64,000 bases of DNA. It comes from Companilactobacillus nodensis DSM 19682 = JCM 14932 = NBRC 107160 (GTDB lineage: Bacteria; Bacillota; Bacilli; Lactobacillales; Lactobacillaceae). The DNA is taken from NCBI RefSeq assembly GCF_000615905.1, contig NZ_BAMN01000007.1, positions 1 through 64,000 of the forward strand. Reading direction: 5' to 3'. Below the pieces are notes generated by a model, which was not told the DNA's origin, did not search any database, and saw only the letters and a program-made list of their open reading frames with translations. Positions within the stretch are counted from its first letter, which is position 1; the number at the start of each line of letters is the position of its first letter. Made by a program: the position numbers and the translations under genes. Below, in pieces: positions 38,644 to 48,671 of this stretch.

Positions 38644-40083
38644 TTAATTATTAGTATCTAAGGCTGGCTTTTTAAAAGAAAATTTCTTTTCGTTGGCCTC
38701 TGTATCTTTTACGTAACTCTTACCAAAGACAAACGCAAAGATAACAGTCAATAATGGGTTCATCCATACGTAGAATGCAAATGGAATAAAGGCAAATGGA
38801 CTTACGCCTAGAATACCTGAGATGAAGATACCACTAACGCCCCATGGAACTAGCGCATTGATATCGGCACCACCACTAGCCAACACACGTGATAAGTATT
38901 GAGGTTGAATACCTAACTTCTTGAAGTTATCACGGAAAGTAGTTCCGGGAAGAATAATTGAAATGTATTGTTCACCAACTAGGAAGTTAACACCGATAGC
39001 ACTAAGCATTGAAGCACTGACCAACTTACCCGGTGTATTAACTTTGTTGCTCAACTTACCGATTAAATTCTCGACTACACCAAGCTTTAGTAAGACACCA
39101 CCAAGTGTTAAAGCAACTAGGATAAGTGAAATACTGTCTAACATACTTGAGACACCACCACCACTGACGATAGCATTGATCTGCTTGTCAGATGAGTTTA
39201 ACTTGAATCCTTGCATGATAACGGTACTGATTGTTTTGAATGATGTGTGGTTAATGAACATATCCATGATGATAGCTGTTAATGAACCACTCAACAATGT
39301 TGGAATTGCAGGTACTTGCATTATGGCACAACCAATCAAAACAATGATCGGTAATAACATCCAAGGAGATACGAAGAAGTTTGCTTGCAATGCATTCACA
39401 ATGTGATGAACAGAACTCATATCAACTTGACCATTACTGTGGCCGATGAATAAAAAGATAATTGCGGTTACTGCGGCAGAAATCAATGCCGTATGAGAAA
39501 TTGTTCTGATATGACTGAAGACGTTCTTAACACCAGCAATACCAGTAGATAAATTAGTTGTTCCAGATAGTGGCGACATATTGTTACCAAACAATGATCC
39601 GGAAACGATCGAACCTGCTACTAGAACCGCATCAATGCCCATAACGTGTCCAATACCCATGAAAACAATTCCCAAAGTTGAAATGGTAGTGAACGAACTA
39701 CCAACTATAACACCAACTAAACAACAACTTACAAAAACTGTGAATAAGAAGAAATGTGGATTGAGAATTTCTAATCCGTAAACCATGATTGTCGGAATAA
39801 CTCCGGAGATCAACCATGATGCGACCAGAACTCCGATCATAACGAAAATAATCATCGGAATGATACCAGGCTTAACGCCGTCAACGATTCCCTCTTGTAA
39901 CTCTGTCCAACTGAATCCACGGAACTTTCCGTAGAATAGCAATAGGGTAAATGTTAACAGAATCGGAACTTGTGGCGTCATACCGAAGCCGATCATCATC
40001 GTTCCTAGGATTCCAAACATTACTACCATAACAATTAAACTTTCTAATGTGCTTAGTCTTTTTTCTTTTCTCATATTATTCAT
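38644..40083 (-). CDS. nhaC: NhaC-family Na+/H+ antiporter
   Basis: A 479-residue polytopic membrane protein. GSSFTTISTLGIVFMGIG, SGSLFGNNMSPLSGTTNLS and VGEQYISIILPG are conserved NhaC segments. It exchanges sodium (or malate/lactate in MleN relatives) for protons. It lies 14 bases upstream of the tyrS end, between tyrS and its own terminator, so it may be read through from the tyrS leader. Substrate cannot be separated between Na+/H+ and malate-lactate types. Confidence 0.87.
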   Translation of the reverse strand: MNNMRKEKRLSTLESLIVMVVMFGILGTMMIGFGMTPQVPILLTFTLLLFYGKFRGFSWTELQEGIVDGVKPGIIPMIIFVMIGVLVASWLISGVIPTIMVYGLEILNPHFFLFTVFVSCCLVGVIVGSSFTTISTLGIVFMGIGHVMGIDAVLVAGSIVSGSLFGNNMSPLSGTTNLSTGIAGVKNVFSHIRTISHTALISAAVTAIIFLFIGHSNGQVDMSSVHHIVNALQANFFVSPWMLLPIIVLIGCAIMQVPAIPTLLSGSLTAIIMDMFINHTSFKTISTVIMQGFKLNSSDKQINAIVSGGGVSSMLDSISLILVALTLGGVLLKLGVVENLIGKLSNKVNTPGKLVSASMLSAIGVNFLVGEQYISIILPGTTFRDNFKKLGIQPQYLSRVLASGGADINALVPWGVSGIFISGILGVSPFAFIPFAFYVWMNPLLTVIFAFVFGKSYVKDTEANEKKFSFKKPALDTNN

Positions 40084-40097
40084 CGCCCTAATTAAAT

Positions 40098-41342
40098 TTA
40101 TTTAATTAGGGCTAGGAAGTACTTTTTCTTACCACGACGGATAACGATGTATTTGCCATCAAATGAATCTTTAGGGTCGATCATTTCTGTTGTTTCAGTT
40201 AGTTTCTCCCCGTTGATTCTGATTGCACCGTTTTGAATATCTTCACGTGCTTGACGTTTTGACTTGTCGACATTAGCGGCAATCAATAAGTCTACCAAGT
40301 TGATCTCATCAGCTGGGATCTCTTCACTTGGTACACCACTGAAGGCTTGTGCGACTTCATCCGTTGTTAGAGCTTGAATTTCACCTGAGAAGAGAACTTC
40401 AGTAATTTTTTCTGCTGTTTTAAGTGCTTCTTCTCCGTGAACGAATTTAGTAACTTCTTCTGCCAAAGTTCTTTGTGCTTCACGTTTTTCAGGTGCTGTC
40501 TTAACTTTTTCTGCTAAAGCTGCGATTTCATCTTGGTTTAAGAAAGTGAATTTCTTAAGAAGGTTAATTACGTCTTTGTCATCTTGGTTGAACCAGAATT
40601 GATAGAACTCATATGGGGATGTCTTTTCAGCATCGAGCCATACAGCACCACCAGCAGTCTTACCAAACTTTGTACCGTCGGCTTTTAGTAGCAATGGAAT
40701 CGTCAAAGCATAAACTTTGGCATCTTGACCTTCGGCCTTATGGATCAAGTCCAATCCGGCTGTAAGGTTACCCCATTGATCACCACCACCAACTTGTAGT
40801 TGAACATTGTGCTTACGATAAAGTGTTAAGAAATCTAGTGATTGTAAGATTTGATAGGTAAATTCTGTGAAGGAAATACCTGCTTCCAAACGACTTGAAA
40901 TAATTTCCTTACCTAACATTGTGTTAACATTGAATAATTTTCCATAATCACGCAAGAAATCAAGAATTCCGATTGGTTCTGTCCAATCATAGTTATTAAC
41001 CATTGTGAAATCTGTGAAAATTCTCTTAGCTTGATTGCTTAGAGCCTCAACGTTGTGATTGACTTGGTCCATAGTTTGCATTGGACGCTCAGCCTTCTTA
41101 CCACTTGGATCACCAATTGAACCAGTAGCTCCACCAATAACGATATAAGGATGATGTCCAGCATCACCAAATCGTTTCAATGTCATGAATGGTAACAAGT
41201 GACCGATGTGCATTGAGTCACCTGTTGGATCCATTCCGCAATAAAGGGAAATGTCTTTCTCGTCGACTAACTTTCTTAAGCCCTCTTCGTCAGATTGTTG
41301 GTTGATCAAACCACGCCATGAAAGTTCATCAATAATGTTCAT
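40098..41342 (-). CDS. tyrS: Tyrosyl-tRNA synthetase
   Basis: A 414-residue class I synthetase. It has GMDPTGDSMHIGHLLPF with the HIGH motif near residue 46, GGDQWGN, a KFGKT version of KMSKS, and an S4 RNA-binding domain at the C-terminus (KRQAREDIQNGAIRING). The start has AGGAGGAT upstream. Expression is controlled by the tyrosine T-box leader at 41.38-41.60 kb. Confidence 0.95.
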   Translation of the reverse strand: MNIIDELSWRGLINQQSDEEGLRKLVDEKDISLYCGMDPTGDSMHIGHLLPFMTLKRFGDAGHHPYIVIGGATGSIGDPSGKKAERPMQTMDQVNHNVEALSNQAKRIFTDFTMVNNYDWTEPIGILDFLRDYGKLFNVNTMLGKEIISSRLEAGISFTEFTYQILQSLDFLTLYRKHNVQLQVGGGDQWGNLTAGLDLIHKAEGQDAKVYALTIPLLLKADGTKFGKTAGGAVWLDAEKTSPYEFYQFWFNQDDKDVINLLKKFTFLNQDEIAALAEKVKTAPEKREAQRTLAEEVTKFVHGEEALKTAEKITEVLFSGEIQALTTDEVAQAFSGVPSEEIPADEINLVDLLIAANVDKSKRQAREDIQNGAIRINGEKLTETTEMIDPKDSFDGKYIVIRRGKKKYFLALIK

Positions 41343-41383
41343 GTAAATATCCTCCTATTATTTTGCCCGAGTCGCTGGGAATA

Positions 41384-41597
41384 AAAAAAGCGCCCCTGCA
41401 GTATATGCAGGGAGCTAATTGCGCGGTACCACCCAAATTCAGATAAATAAATTATCTGCTCTTTACTCCAGTAACGTTGGACACGAAATTTCAACTTGGT
41501 ATTTTATCAGATTACCCTGCATGACTTGCACCAACCGTCAATTCTCTTAACACTCAGGTAAATGATTACTTGTTGTGAAGCTGAAATTTAATTTATG
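41384..41597 (-). promoter_or_regulatory. Tyrosine T-box riboswitch of tyrS
   Basis: On the minus strand the T-box bulge GGGTGGTACCGCGC (41421-41436) is followed by terminator arms CCCTGCA/TGCAGGG and a T-run. Stem I is closed by AATTTCA/TTGAAATT, with the AG-bulge/GGTTGGTG region inside. The likely specifier is TAC at 41499-41501, a tyrosine codon, matching the downstream gene. Confidence 0.9.
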
Positions 41598-41603
41598 TAA
41601 GTT

Positions 41604-41631
41604 ATACTAACAGATGCTCAAAATAATGCAA
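41604..41631 (-). promoter_or_regulatory. Promoter of the tyrS T-box transcript
   Basis: TTGCAT and TAGTAT on the minus strand, 16 bases apart, immediately before the T-box stem I. Confidence 0.6.
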
Positions 41632-41701
41632 GTGCTTTTTATTAAAAAAAATTTAATTTGTGTATATTTTTTTTAATTTAGCATAGTGCAATGAACCATC
41701 A

Positions 41702-42106
41702 CTATAATTTATTTAATTTTTTAACTAAGCGTTTATTCTCATACTTCCGGTAAAAATAGAATGCCAAAATATGCATAAATAAATCTAGTAAAACAATTGC
41801 TAACCAATATGGAATGATCAAAGCAAACATTTCTTTTGATAATAAATACACGGAAATAAATCCACAGAAAAGATTGGCACTTGTTGTTGTAATAATATTA
41901 ATTGGAGCTATCCAAGTTCCATAGTTCCACACATATGGATAGATAACTCCAAAAACTGTTGCAAACAACAATGCTATTCCGATAATACTCCAAAATGTAT
42001 TTAGATTAACTGTTATATTTCCAAAGACAATATTCAAAATCCCTAATATCCAAATTATAGTTAAAAAAGTAGCTTGCATAAACTTATTCTTCAATTCTTT
42101 GAACAC
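41702..42106 (-). CDS. DUF3021 membrane protein
   Basis: A 134-residue protein with four predicted helices, ending in a basic tail (FYFYRKYENKRLVKKLNKL-type). It resembles DUF3021 proteins, which are found next to LytTR regulators and may restrain them at the membrane. It overlaps the LytTR gene by 23 bases in a different frame, so it is translationally coupled. Function is inferred from context only. Confidence 0.8.
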   Translation of the reverse strand: MFKELKNKFMQATFLTIIWILGILNIVFGNITVNLNTFWSIIGIALLFATVFGVIYPYVWNYGTWIAPINIITTTSANLFCGFISVYLLSKEMFALIIPYWLAIVLLDLFMHILAFYFYRKYENKRLVKKLNKL

Positions 42107-42545
42107 TAATCAATTCCTCCTTGAGCCTCTTAGCATAATGTCGGCTAACAATAAAACTTTGATTGCCTTTAGTGTGTACTTCCAAACGTGCATACTTACC
42201 AGTATTAAAATCAACTACTTCTGATAAATTAAGAATAACGGAATTATTTATTCTAAATAAATTTGCATTTGTAATTGCTTCAAATTTTTTAAGACGTCCA
42301 TTAACATAAAAAACTTCGTTATTAATTGTATAAACTTTTGATAAATTATCCATAGCTTCGATTGACAAAACTTGCGAGCAGTTCAGCAATAAACTCCGGT
42401 TATTTTTAGGATTGATAACCTCAATATGTGCTTTGTCAGATAAAAAGGTTTTTAACTTATTTTTCAATTCATGATTTTTTGGATTAAGTTGAATACCAAT
42501 TTCAGATAGCGAATACAAATCATCCCAATCAAAGTTAATCTTCAT
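42084..42545 (-). CDS. LytTR-domain DNA-binding regulator
   Basis: A 153-residue protein lacking a receiver domain. The C-terminal half is a LytTR domain (VFYVNGRLKKFEAITNANLFRINNS, LEVHTKGNQSFIVSRHYAKRLKE). Together with the DUF3021 gene it forms a LytTR regulatory system of the membrane-inhibitor type described in streptococci. The target is unknown. The start has AAAGGAGA upstream. Confidence 0.85.
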   Translation of the reverse strand: MKINFDWDDLYSLSEIGIQLNPKNHELKNKLKTFLSDKAHIEVINPKNNRSLLLNCSQVLSIEAMDNLSKVYTINNEVFYVNGRLKKFEAITNANLFRINNSVILNLSEVVDFNTGKYARLEVHTKGNQSFIVSRHYAKRLKEELISVQRIEE

Positions 42546-42670
42546 TAAATTTTTCTCCTTTCACACATAAATATACTTATTAGTGACTCAGACATCATCA
42601 TATTTATCATTTGTTGCATTTTAATCCATTTAGTTGCAGTAATTTTAATCGTTATAATCAAGACATAACA

Positions 42671-42713
42671 AAATAACGCCACTTTGAGTAAACACTCAGA
42701 GTGACGTTTTTAT
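42671..42713 (-). terminator. Terminator of engB
   Basis: Stem AACGTCACTCTGAGT/ACTCAAAGTGGCGTT with one or two mismatches, right after engB. Confidence 0.75.
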
Positions 42714-42714
42714 A

Positions 42715-43296
42715 TTACATATGATCTTCGATCCATGACCAAACTTCTTCTTTACCATACTTTGTTTCAGCACTAAATAACTGCAAATTATCGGTTTGAT
42801 TGATTTGCATAGTCTTAGTTACCTTACTAATAGTCTTATTCCATTGATTACGTTTAATCTTATCCATCTTAGTGGCTACGACTAGCGTTGGAATGTGGTA
42901 GTAACTGACATACTGATACATCGATACATCGTCTTCACTTGGTTCATGTCGACCATCAACCAAAATAACCACGCCTTTTAAAACATGACGTGTTGTTAGA
43001 TATTCTTCAATCATTGTTCCGAATTCTTCACGTTGCTTCTTAGACACCTTGGCAAAACCATATCCGGGAACATCAACCAAATATAATTGATCCTCGATAT
43101 TATAAAAGTTTAGTGTCTGTGTCTTACCGGGCGTACTAGACGTTCTGGCAAAGCTTTTACGATTTATTAGTGTATTTATCAATGATGACTTACCAACGTT
43201 AGAACGGCCTAATAAGGCTATCTCAGGGTAGCCTTCATCTGGATACTGTCTTGAACTTACTGCACTCATGTTCATAGATACATTATTTACTTGCAT
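42715..43296 (-). CDS. engB: Ribosome biogenesis GTPase EngB/YsxC
   Basis: A 193-residue TRAFAC GTPase needed for 50S assembly. G1 [12 protein letters not shown] is near residues 30-41, G3 is DVPGYG and G4 is ATKMDK. It follows clpX with a 54-base gap, which is the usual lactobacillar order tig-clpX-engB. Confidence 0.93.
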   Translation of the reverse strand: MQVNNVSMNMSAVSSRQYPDEGYPEIALLGRSNVGKSSLINTLINRKSFARTSSTPGKTQTLNFYNIEDQLYLVDVPGYGFAKVSKKQREEFGTMIEEYLTTRHVLKGVVILVDGRHEPSEDDVSMYQYVSYYHIPTLVVATKMDKIKRNQWNKTISKVTKTMQINQTDNLQLFSAETKYGKEEVWSWIEDHM

Positions 43297-43335
43297 AATT
43301 CACCTCAATGTAAGTATTTTATCATAAATCCTATA

Positions 43336-43362
43336 AAAAAAGGCCGCCTACTAGGCAACCTC
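43336..43362 (-). terminator. Weak terminator at the end of clpX
   Basis: Stem GGTTGCC/GGCGGCC with wobble pairs overlapping the clpX stop, followed by a seven-T run. Partial read-through into engB is likely. Confidence 0.6.
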
Positions 43363-44598
43363 TCCATCTTTAAGAATCAATTCTGGCTCTTTAACTTTAC
43401 GAACAGCGTCTTTAGTAACTTTGACACGTTCAACATCCTTACGTCCAGGAATATCAAACATCGTATCAAGCATCGTCTCTTCAACAATCGAGCGCAAACC
43501 ACGGGCACCAGTGTTACGTTCAATAGACATCTTAGCGATTTCTCTGAGCGCACCATCAGTGAATTGTAGTTCTACACCATCAAGTGATAACAATTCTTGA
43601 TATTGCTTAATAAGGGCATTCTTTGGCTTAGTAAGAATATTAACCAAATCTTCCTCAGTAAGTTTTTCCAAAGCTGTAACGATTGGAATACGACCGATAA
43701 ATTCTGGAATAATACCAAATTTCATCAAGTCTTCTGGGATGATTTGTTGCATCAAACTCTTTTCTTCGTCGATACTTTCTGATTGTTCAGCACCGAAACC
43801 AATTGTCTTATCGCCTAAACGGTTTTTGACGATTTGTTCGATACCATCAAAGGCACCACCAACAATGAACAAAATATTAGTTGTGTCGATTTGGATAAGT
43901 TCTTGTTGTGGATGTTTTCTACCACCCTGTGGTGGAACACTGGCAATTGTTCCTTCAAGGATCTTCAAGAGAGCTTGTTGAACACCTTCACCAGAAACAT
44001 CACGAGTAATTGAAACATTCTCACTCTTCTTTGAAATTTTATCAATTTCATCGATATAGACGATACCATGCTCAGCCTTTTCTACATCAAAGTCAGCATT
44101 CTGCAATAACTTGAGTAAGATGTTTTCAACATCTTCACCAACGTAACCTGCTTCGGTCAATGTTGTAGCGTCAGCAATAGCAAATGGCACCTTTAAGATA
44201 CGAGCTAAAGTTTGAGCTAAGAATGTCTTACCTGAACCAGTAGGTCCGATTAAGGCAATATTACTCTTTTGCAGTTCAGTATCCCCGTCTTTTGAGTGTT
44301 CCATTTCATTAATTCTCTTATAGTGATTATAAACAGCAACTGACAACGCACGCTTAGCGTCAGTTTGACCGATAACGTAATCATCAAGAATATGCTTGAT
44401 TTCAACTGGTGTAGGAATATTATCAAGATTTAATGGTGCACTATCTTTTAATTCTTCATCAATGATCTCTTTACATAAATCAATACATTCGTTACAAATA
44501 TAGACACCTGGTCCAGCAACGATTTTTTTAACTTGGTCCTGAGTCTTTCCGCAGAAAGAACAACTGATTGTACCTGTAGTTTCTGTACTATCAAACAT
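43351..44598 (-). CDS. clpX: ATP-dependent Clp protease ATP-binding subunit ClpX
   Basis: About 415 residues. An N-terminal C4 zinc-binding domain ([18 protein letters not shown]) precedes the AAA+ module with Walker A GPTGSGKT, Walker B YIDEIDK and a ClpP-binding IGF-type loop (KTIGFGA). The start is placed at the ATG with AAGGAG nine bases upstream (MFDSTE); two ATG/TTG codons just before it are in frame. It unfolds substrates for ClpP. Confidence 0.95.
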   Translation of the reverse strand: MFDSTETTGTISCSFCGKTQDQVKKIVAGPGVYICNECIDLCKEIIDEELKDSAPLNLDNIPTPVEIKHILDDYVIGQTDAKRALSVAVYNHYKRINEMEHSKDGDTELQKSNIALIGPTGSGKTFLAQTLARILKVPFAIADATTLTEAGYVGEDVENILLKLLQNADFDVEKAEHGIVYIDEIDKISKKSENVSITRDVSGEGVQQALLKILEGTIASVPPQGGRKHPQQELIQIDTTNILFIVGGAFDGIEQIVKNRLGDKTIGFGAEQSESIDEEKSLMQQIIPEDLMKFGIIPEFIGRIPIVTALEKLTEEDLVNILTKPKNALIKQYQELLSLDGVELQFTDGALREIAKMSIERNTGARGLRSIVEETMLDTMFDIPGRKDVERVKVTKDAVRKVKEPELILKDGEVA

Positions 44599-44727
44599 AT
44601 GCATTTTCTCCTTCAATAGTTCCGATACTTTGAAAGTCTAGCATTTAAGTTGTTGCTAGTAAAGTAATTAGTTTATACAGACTAAAAACACCAATCTCAT
44701 CACCTACATAAACCATAACACACCCAC

Positions 44728-44753
44728 AAAAAAAGAGACCTTACGGCCTCTTG
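44728..44753 (-). terminator. Terminator of tig
   Basis: Hairpin AGAGGCC/GGTCTCT followed by a seven-T run on the minus strand. Confidence 0.8.
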
Positions 44754-44771
44754 ATTCAAGAATAATCTAGA

Positions 44772-46058
44772 TTACTTTTCTTCAGCTGAATCAACGATCA
44801 ATTCAATTGCTTTCTTAGCAGCAATATCATGAGCTAACATGTCATCTGATAGTGCATTTCTAACAGCACTTTCTTCCATATTATATTCATCAGCCAATGA
44901 CTTGATTTCATCTTTAATTTCGTCTTCTGAAGGTTTGATGCCTTCCTTAGCAACGATTGCTTCAATAACTAAGTCAGTTTCAACACGTTCTGCAGCATCC
45001 TTAGCAAATTGCTTCTTCAAATCGTCTTCGCTTGTACCTGTCATTTGATAGTACAACTTAGGATCGATTCCTTGACGACGTAAGTTAGCCAAGTATTGGT
45101 TCATTTGGTTGTCAACTTCTGTATCGATCATAGCTTGTGGTACTTCGTCGATCTTAGCATTCTTAACAGCGGCTGAGATTGCTTCTTCTTGGATAGCATC
45201 TTCAGCAGCTTGTTTCTTTTGATCCTTTAGTTCATCATGGATCTTCTTCTTAAGATCATCAAGTGTGTCAACATCTTCGTCAACATCCTTAGCAAAGTCA
45301 TCATCTAACTTAGGCAATTCCTTTGTCTTAACTTCATGAATTGTTGTCTTGAAGATAGCATCCTTACCAGCTAATTCTTTAGCTTGGTAATCTTCTGGGA
45401 ATGTAACTTTAACGTCAACGTCTTCATCAGCACTGTGGCCAACCAATTCGTCTTCGAATCCAGGAATGAATGAGTTTGAACCTAATTCAAGTGAGTAGTT
45501 TTGTGCGCTACCGCCGTCGAATTCTTTGCCGTCAACTGAACCAACATAGTCAATAACAACTGTGTCGCCATTTTCAGCTTTACCATCTTTAAGAACTAAT
45601 TCAGCTTGTTGCTTTTGTAGTTCTTCAAGACGTGCATCAACGTCAGTCTTCATAACATTACGTTTTTGCTTCTTAACTACTAGACCTTTATAGTCACCAA
45701 GTTCAACTTCTGGTTTAACAGTGATTGTTGCACTGATAGCCCAAGGCTTGCCCTTTTCCATTGATTCAACATTAATTTGTGGTTGATCAACTGGTTCTAC
45801 TTTTGTATCACTAACAGCTTGTTCATAAGCAGCAGGTAATACAGCATTCAAAGCATCTTCATAAAGTGCTTCTTCACCGTACATACGGTTAAAGATTTGG
45901 CGAGGTACGCGACCCTTTCTGAATCCAGGTACGTTCAAGCTCTTCTTTACACGATCAAAAGCAGTATCTAAACCTTTTTTAATAGTATCTTGGTCAATTT
46001 CAAATTTTAATTCACCAGTATTTTTTTCTTGTTTTGTAAATTTAGCCTTAGCAGACAT
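44772..46058 (-). CDS. tig: Trigger factor
   Basis: A 428-residue ribosome-associated chaperone. The ribosome-binding signature lies in [15 protein letters not shown] (about residues 43-57), an FKBP-type PPIase domain ([20 protein letters not shown]) is near residues 165-185, and the helical C-terminal arms follow. It is upstream of clpX as in related genomes. It is transcribed separately from tuf. Confidence 0.95.
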   Translation of the reverse strand: MSAKAKFTKQEKNTGELKFEIDQDTIKKGLDTAFDRVKKSLNVPGFRKGRVPRQIFNRMYGEEALYEDALNAVLPAAYEQAVSDTKVEPVDQPQINVESMEKGKPWAISATITVKPEVELGDYKGLVVKKQKRNVMKTDVDARLEELQKQQAELVLKDGKAENGDTVVIDYVGSVDGKEFDGGSAQNYSLELGSNSFIPGFEDELVGHSADEDVDVKVTFPEDYQAKELAGKDAIFKTTIHEVKTKELPKLDDDFAKDVDEDVDTLDDLKKKIHDELKDQKKQAAEDAIQEEAISAAVKNAKIDEVPQAMIDTEVDNQMNQYLANLRRQGIDPKLYYQMTGTSEDDLKKQFAKDAAERVETDLVIEAIVAKEGIKPSEDEIKDEIKSLADEYNMEESAVRNALSDDMLAHDIAAKKAIELIVDSAEEK

Positions 46059-46207
46059 TTTATCCCTCCGGTATATTTCACGATCTCATACTTTGTAATA
46101 TTACCTTAAAATGGTGATATTGTAAATATTTGACGCTGATTCTAAGCCTTTTTCAGACATTACTTTAACATTATATGATACTTTTGTTACTTTTTATATA
46201 GAAATTA

Positions 46208-46246
46208 TATAAAAAAAGAGCTGAGACGTATGTCTCAACTCAATTT
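46208..46246 (-). terminator. Terminator of tuf
   Basis: Stem GAGTTGAGAC/GTCTCAGCTC followed by a T-run on the minus strand. Confidence 0.85.
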
Positions 46247-46279
46247 TTAAGGTTTGTTATCATTAATTGATCAAAGAGA

Positions 46280-47470
46280 TTAGTCTAAGATATCAGTAAC
46301 AACACCAGCACCAACAGTACGTCCACCTTCACGAACAGTGAATCGTGTACCACTTTCAATGGCAACTGGAGCAATCAAGTCAACTTCAAAAGTTACTTGA
46401 TCACCAGGCATAACCATTTCAACGCCATCTGGTAATTCGATAACACCAGTAACGTCAGTAGTATGGAAGTAGAATTGAGGACGGTAGTTTGAGAAGAATG
46501 GAGTATGACGTCCACCTTCTTCTTTAGACATGATATAAACTTCACCCTTGAACTTAGTGTGAGTTTGGATTGAACCTGGTTGTGCAAGAACTTGTCCACG
46601 TTCAACTTGGTCACGGTTAATACCACGAAGAAGAACACCAACGTTATCTCCGGCTTCACCAAGATCCAATGTCTTACGGAACATTTCTAGACCAGTAACA
46701 GTTGATTTTTCAACTTCTGGCTTCAAACCAACGATTTCAACTTCATCACCGACTTTAACTTCACCACGGTCGATACGACCAGAAGCAACAGTACCACGTC
46801 CAGTGATTGTAAATACATCTTCAACAGGCATCATAAATGGCTTGTCTGTTTCACGCTTAGGTGTTGGGATGTAGTCATCGACAATATCAAGTAGTTCTTC
46901 AACATGCTTGATTTCCTCTGGGTCACCTTCAAGAGCCTTCAAAGCTGATCCACGAACAATAGGTGTATCGTCCCCAGGATAATCGTATTCTGAAAGTAAT
47001 TCACGTACTTCCATTTCAACTAAGTCAACAAGTTCGTCATCATCAACAAGGTCTGTCTTGTTTAGGAATACAACGATGTATTCAACACCAACTTGGCGAG
47101 CCAAAAGGATGTGTTCACGAGTTTGTGGCATAGGACCATCAGTTGCAGCAACAACAAGGATGGCACCATCCATTTGTGCAGCACCAGTGATCATGTTCTT
47201 AACGTAATCAGCATGTCCTGGAGCATCAATATGTGCATAGTGACGCTTTTCAGTTTCATACTCAACGTGAGCTGTGTTGATAGTAATCCCACGTTCTTTT
47301 TCTTCTGGGGCCTTATCAATATCAGCGTAGTCTTCAGCCTTAGCTAAACCTTTGTCAGCCAATACCTTAGTGATTGCGGCTGTAAGTGTTGTCTTACCGT
47401 GGTCAACGTGACCAATTGTCCCAATATTTACATGGGGCTTAGTTCTCTCATAATGTTCTTTTTCTGCCAT
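46280..47470 (-). CDS. tuf: Elongation factor Tu
   Basis: A 396-residue GTPase that delivers aminoacyl-tRNA. G1 GHVDHGKT, switch [22 protein letters not shown] and NKTD are intact, and domains 2 and 3 are complete. The AGGAGG site precedes the ATG. Codon use is highly biased, as expected for an abundant protein. It is monocistronic, not in a str operon. Confidence 0.97.
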   Translation of the reverse strand: MAEKEHYERTKPHVNIGTIGHVDHGKTTLTAAITKVLADKGLAKAEDYADIDKAPEEKERGITINTAHVEYETEKRHYAHIDAPGHADYVKNMITGAAQMDGAILVVAATDGPMPQTREHILLARQVGVEYIVVFLNKTDLVDDDELVDLVEMEVRELLSEYDYPGDDTPIVRGSALKALEGDPEEIKHVEELLDIVDDYIPTPKRETDKPFMMPVEDVFTITGRGTVASGRIDRGEVKVGDEVEIVGLKPEVEKSTVTGLEMFRKTLDLGEAGDNVGVLLRGINRDQVERGQVLAQPGSIQTHTKFKGEVYIMSKEEGGRHTPFFSNYRPQFYFHTTDVTGVIELPDGVEMVMPGDQVTFEVDLIAPVAIESGTRFTVREGGRTVGAGVVTDILD

Positions 47471-47548
47471 TACAAAGAATCCTCCTAAAATTTCATTTCA
47501 TAAGATTAATCCAAAGAAAATGTTCTTTAGATGGCTCTTTACTGAAAA

Positions 47549-47576
47549 ATTATACTACTTTCAGTGGCGAAAGCAA
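47549..47576 (-). promoter_or_regulatory. Probable tuf promoter
   Basis: TTGCTT and TATAAT with a 16-base spacer about 80 bases before the start codon. A second TATAAT lies farther upstream near 47610. Confidence 0.6.
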
Positions 47577-47676
47577 AGTAATTCAGTATAACTCGCCTAC
47601 TAAAAATATACTCTTTGGATTATACGGGGCGCGGTCAAAATTGTAAATACTATAAGCGAAAAAAGTTTATTTTATT

Positions 47677-48627
47677 TCACTGTTGAAAGGTATTTATTAA
47701 AGAATCGAATCTTTTTATCCATTTTTTAACCTCTGGAAGCTCCGGATCGTCCCCAACTAGAGACTCATCGAGTAAACCATACCGCAAAAGGAATACTCTT
47801 GTCCAGAGGCTTGGGCTTTTTATGATATCTTCTCCAAATGGATAGACCATTGCGGCGTATAAAGACAATTCACTTCGAATATTTTCTAGTTGAACTTCAT
47901 TTTCACTATCCACAAGGATTTTTTCAAGCTCATCACACATTTCTAAGTAAATACTTGTTGATAATATTGGCTTTAGCTTGGACGGATTGAAAGTTTTATT
48001 TTCACCATAGAATGAAATATCTACTTCATCATCAATACCAAGCTTAAACAGATTCTCAACTGTTTCACTCTTTAACAGTGGATGTAATAAAGGATTACCT
48101 AGTAAACTGCGCGCACAATCCAGGTAATTCTTTCTGTCAAATTCTCTTAAACTTCTGATCAATTGAATCTGGTCAATAACAGGCTTTGTAACTATCGAAT
48201 TCAATGCTTCTTCAATCCGCTTCATTCGTGGCTTAAATGAGCGAATATGCCTGTCCTCTGACAATCTCACACGTTTTTCAAAGTCAGTAATGAATGATTT
48301 TTCAATCGTTGATAATGGATTCGTTTCATAAAAATACAGCATCTGATTGGCCAATAAATAATCATTGTTTTCAATCACGATATCGGTTGCTAAACCGGCT
48401 GCTTCTGGATCACTCAAATAATAATTAAAATAATCTAAAATGACAGCCTCAGCCTCATCTGCTCTTTTTGAATTCAACAAAGAAGCGGCCAATCCTTGAT
48501 TTATCAAAAAAGATTGTCGCAATCCATACGCCTGAGTATAAAGATCAGTCGCATCATCCCAATTGCCCTTATCATAGGCATCCTCTGCTTGATCCAATAT
48601 GCGCTTTAGGTTATCTGAGTCGTCCAT
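47677..48627 (-). CDS. TPR-repeat protein
   Basis: A 316-residue soluble helical protein. The N-terminus carries tetratricopeptide-like units (RILDQAEDAYDKGNWDDATDLYTQAYGL, NQGLAASLLNSKRADEAEAVI). The remainder is helical without a catalytic motif I recognise. It sits between tuf and the RNase J2 gene, as in other lactobacilli, and probably acts as a scaffold. No partner is evident. Confidence 0.75.
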   Translation of the reverse strand: MDDSDNLKRILDQAEDAYDKGNWDDATDLYTQAYGLRQSFLINQGLAASLLNSKRADEAEAVILDYFNYYLSDPEAAGLATDIVIENNDYLLANQMLYFYETNPLSTIEKSFITDFEKRVRLSEDRHIRSFKPRMKRIEEALNSIVTKPVIDQIQLIRSLREFDRKNYLDCARSLLGNPLLHPLLKSETVENLFKLGIDDEVDISFYGENKTFNPSKLKPILSTSIYLEMCDELEKILVDSENEVQLENIRSELSLYAAMVYPFGEDIIKSPSLWTRVFLLRYGLLDESLVGDDPELPEVKKWIKRFDSLINTFQQ

Positions 48628-48647
48628 TAAAATACCTCTTTATAATA

Positions 48648-48671
48648 AAAGATCGACCGAGGTCGACCTAT
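48648..48671 (-). terminator. Weak terminator after RNase J2 gene
   Basis: Stem GGTCGA/TCGACC followed by TCTTTTATT on the minus strand. Confidence 0.5.
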
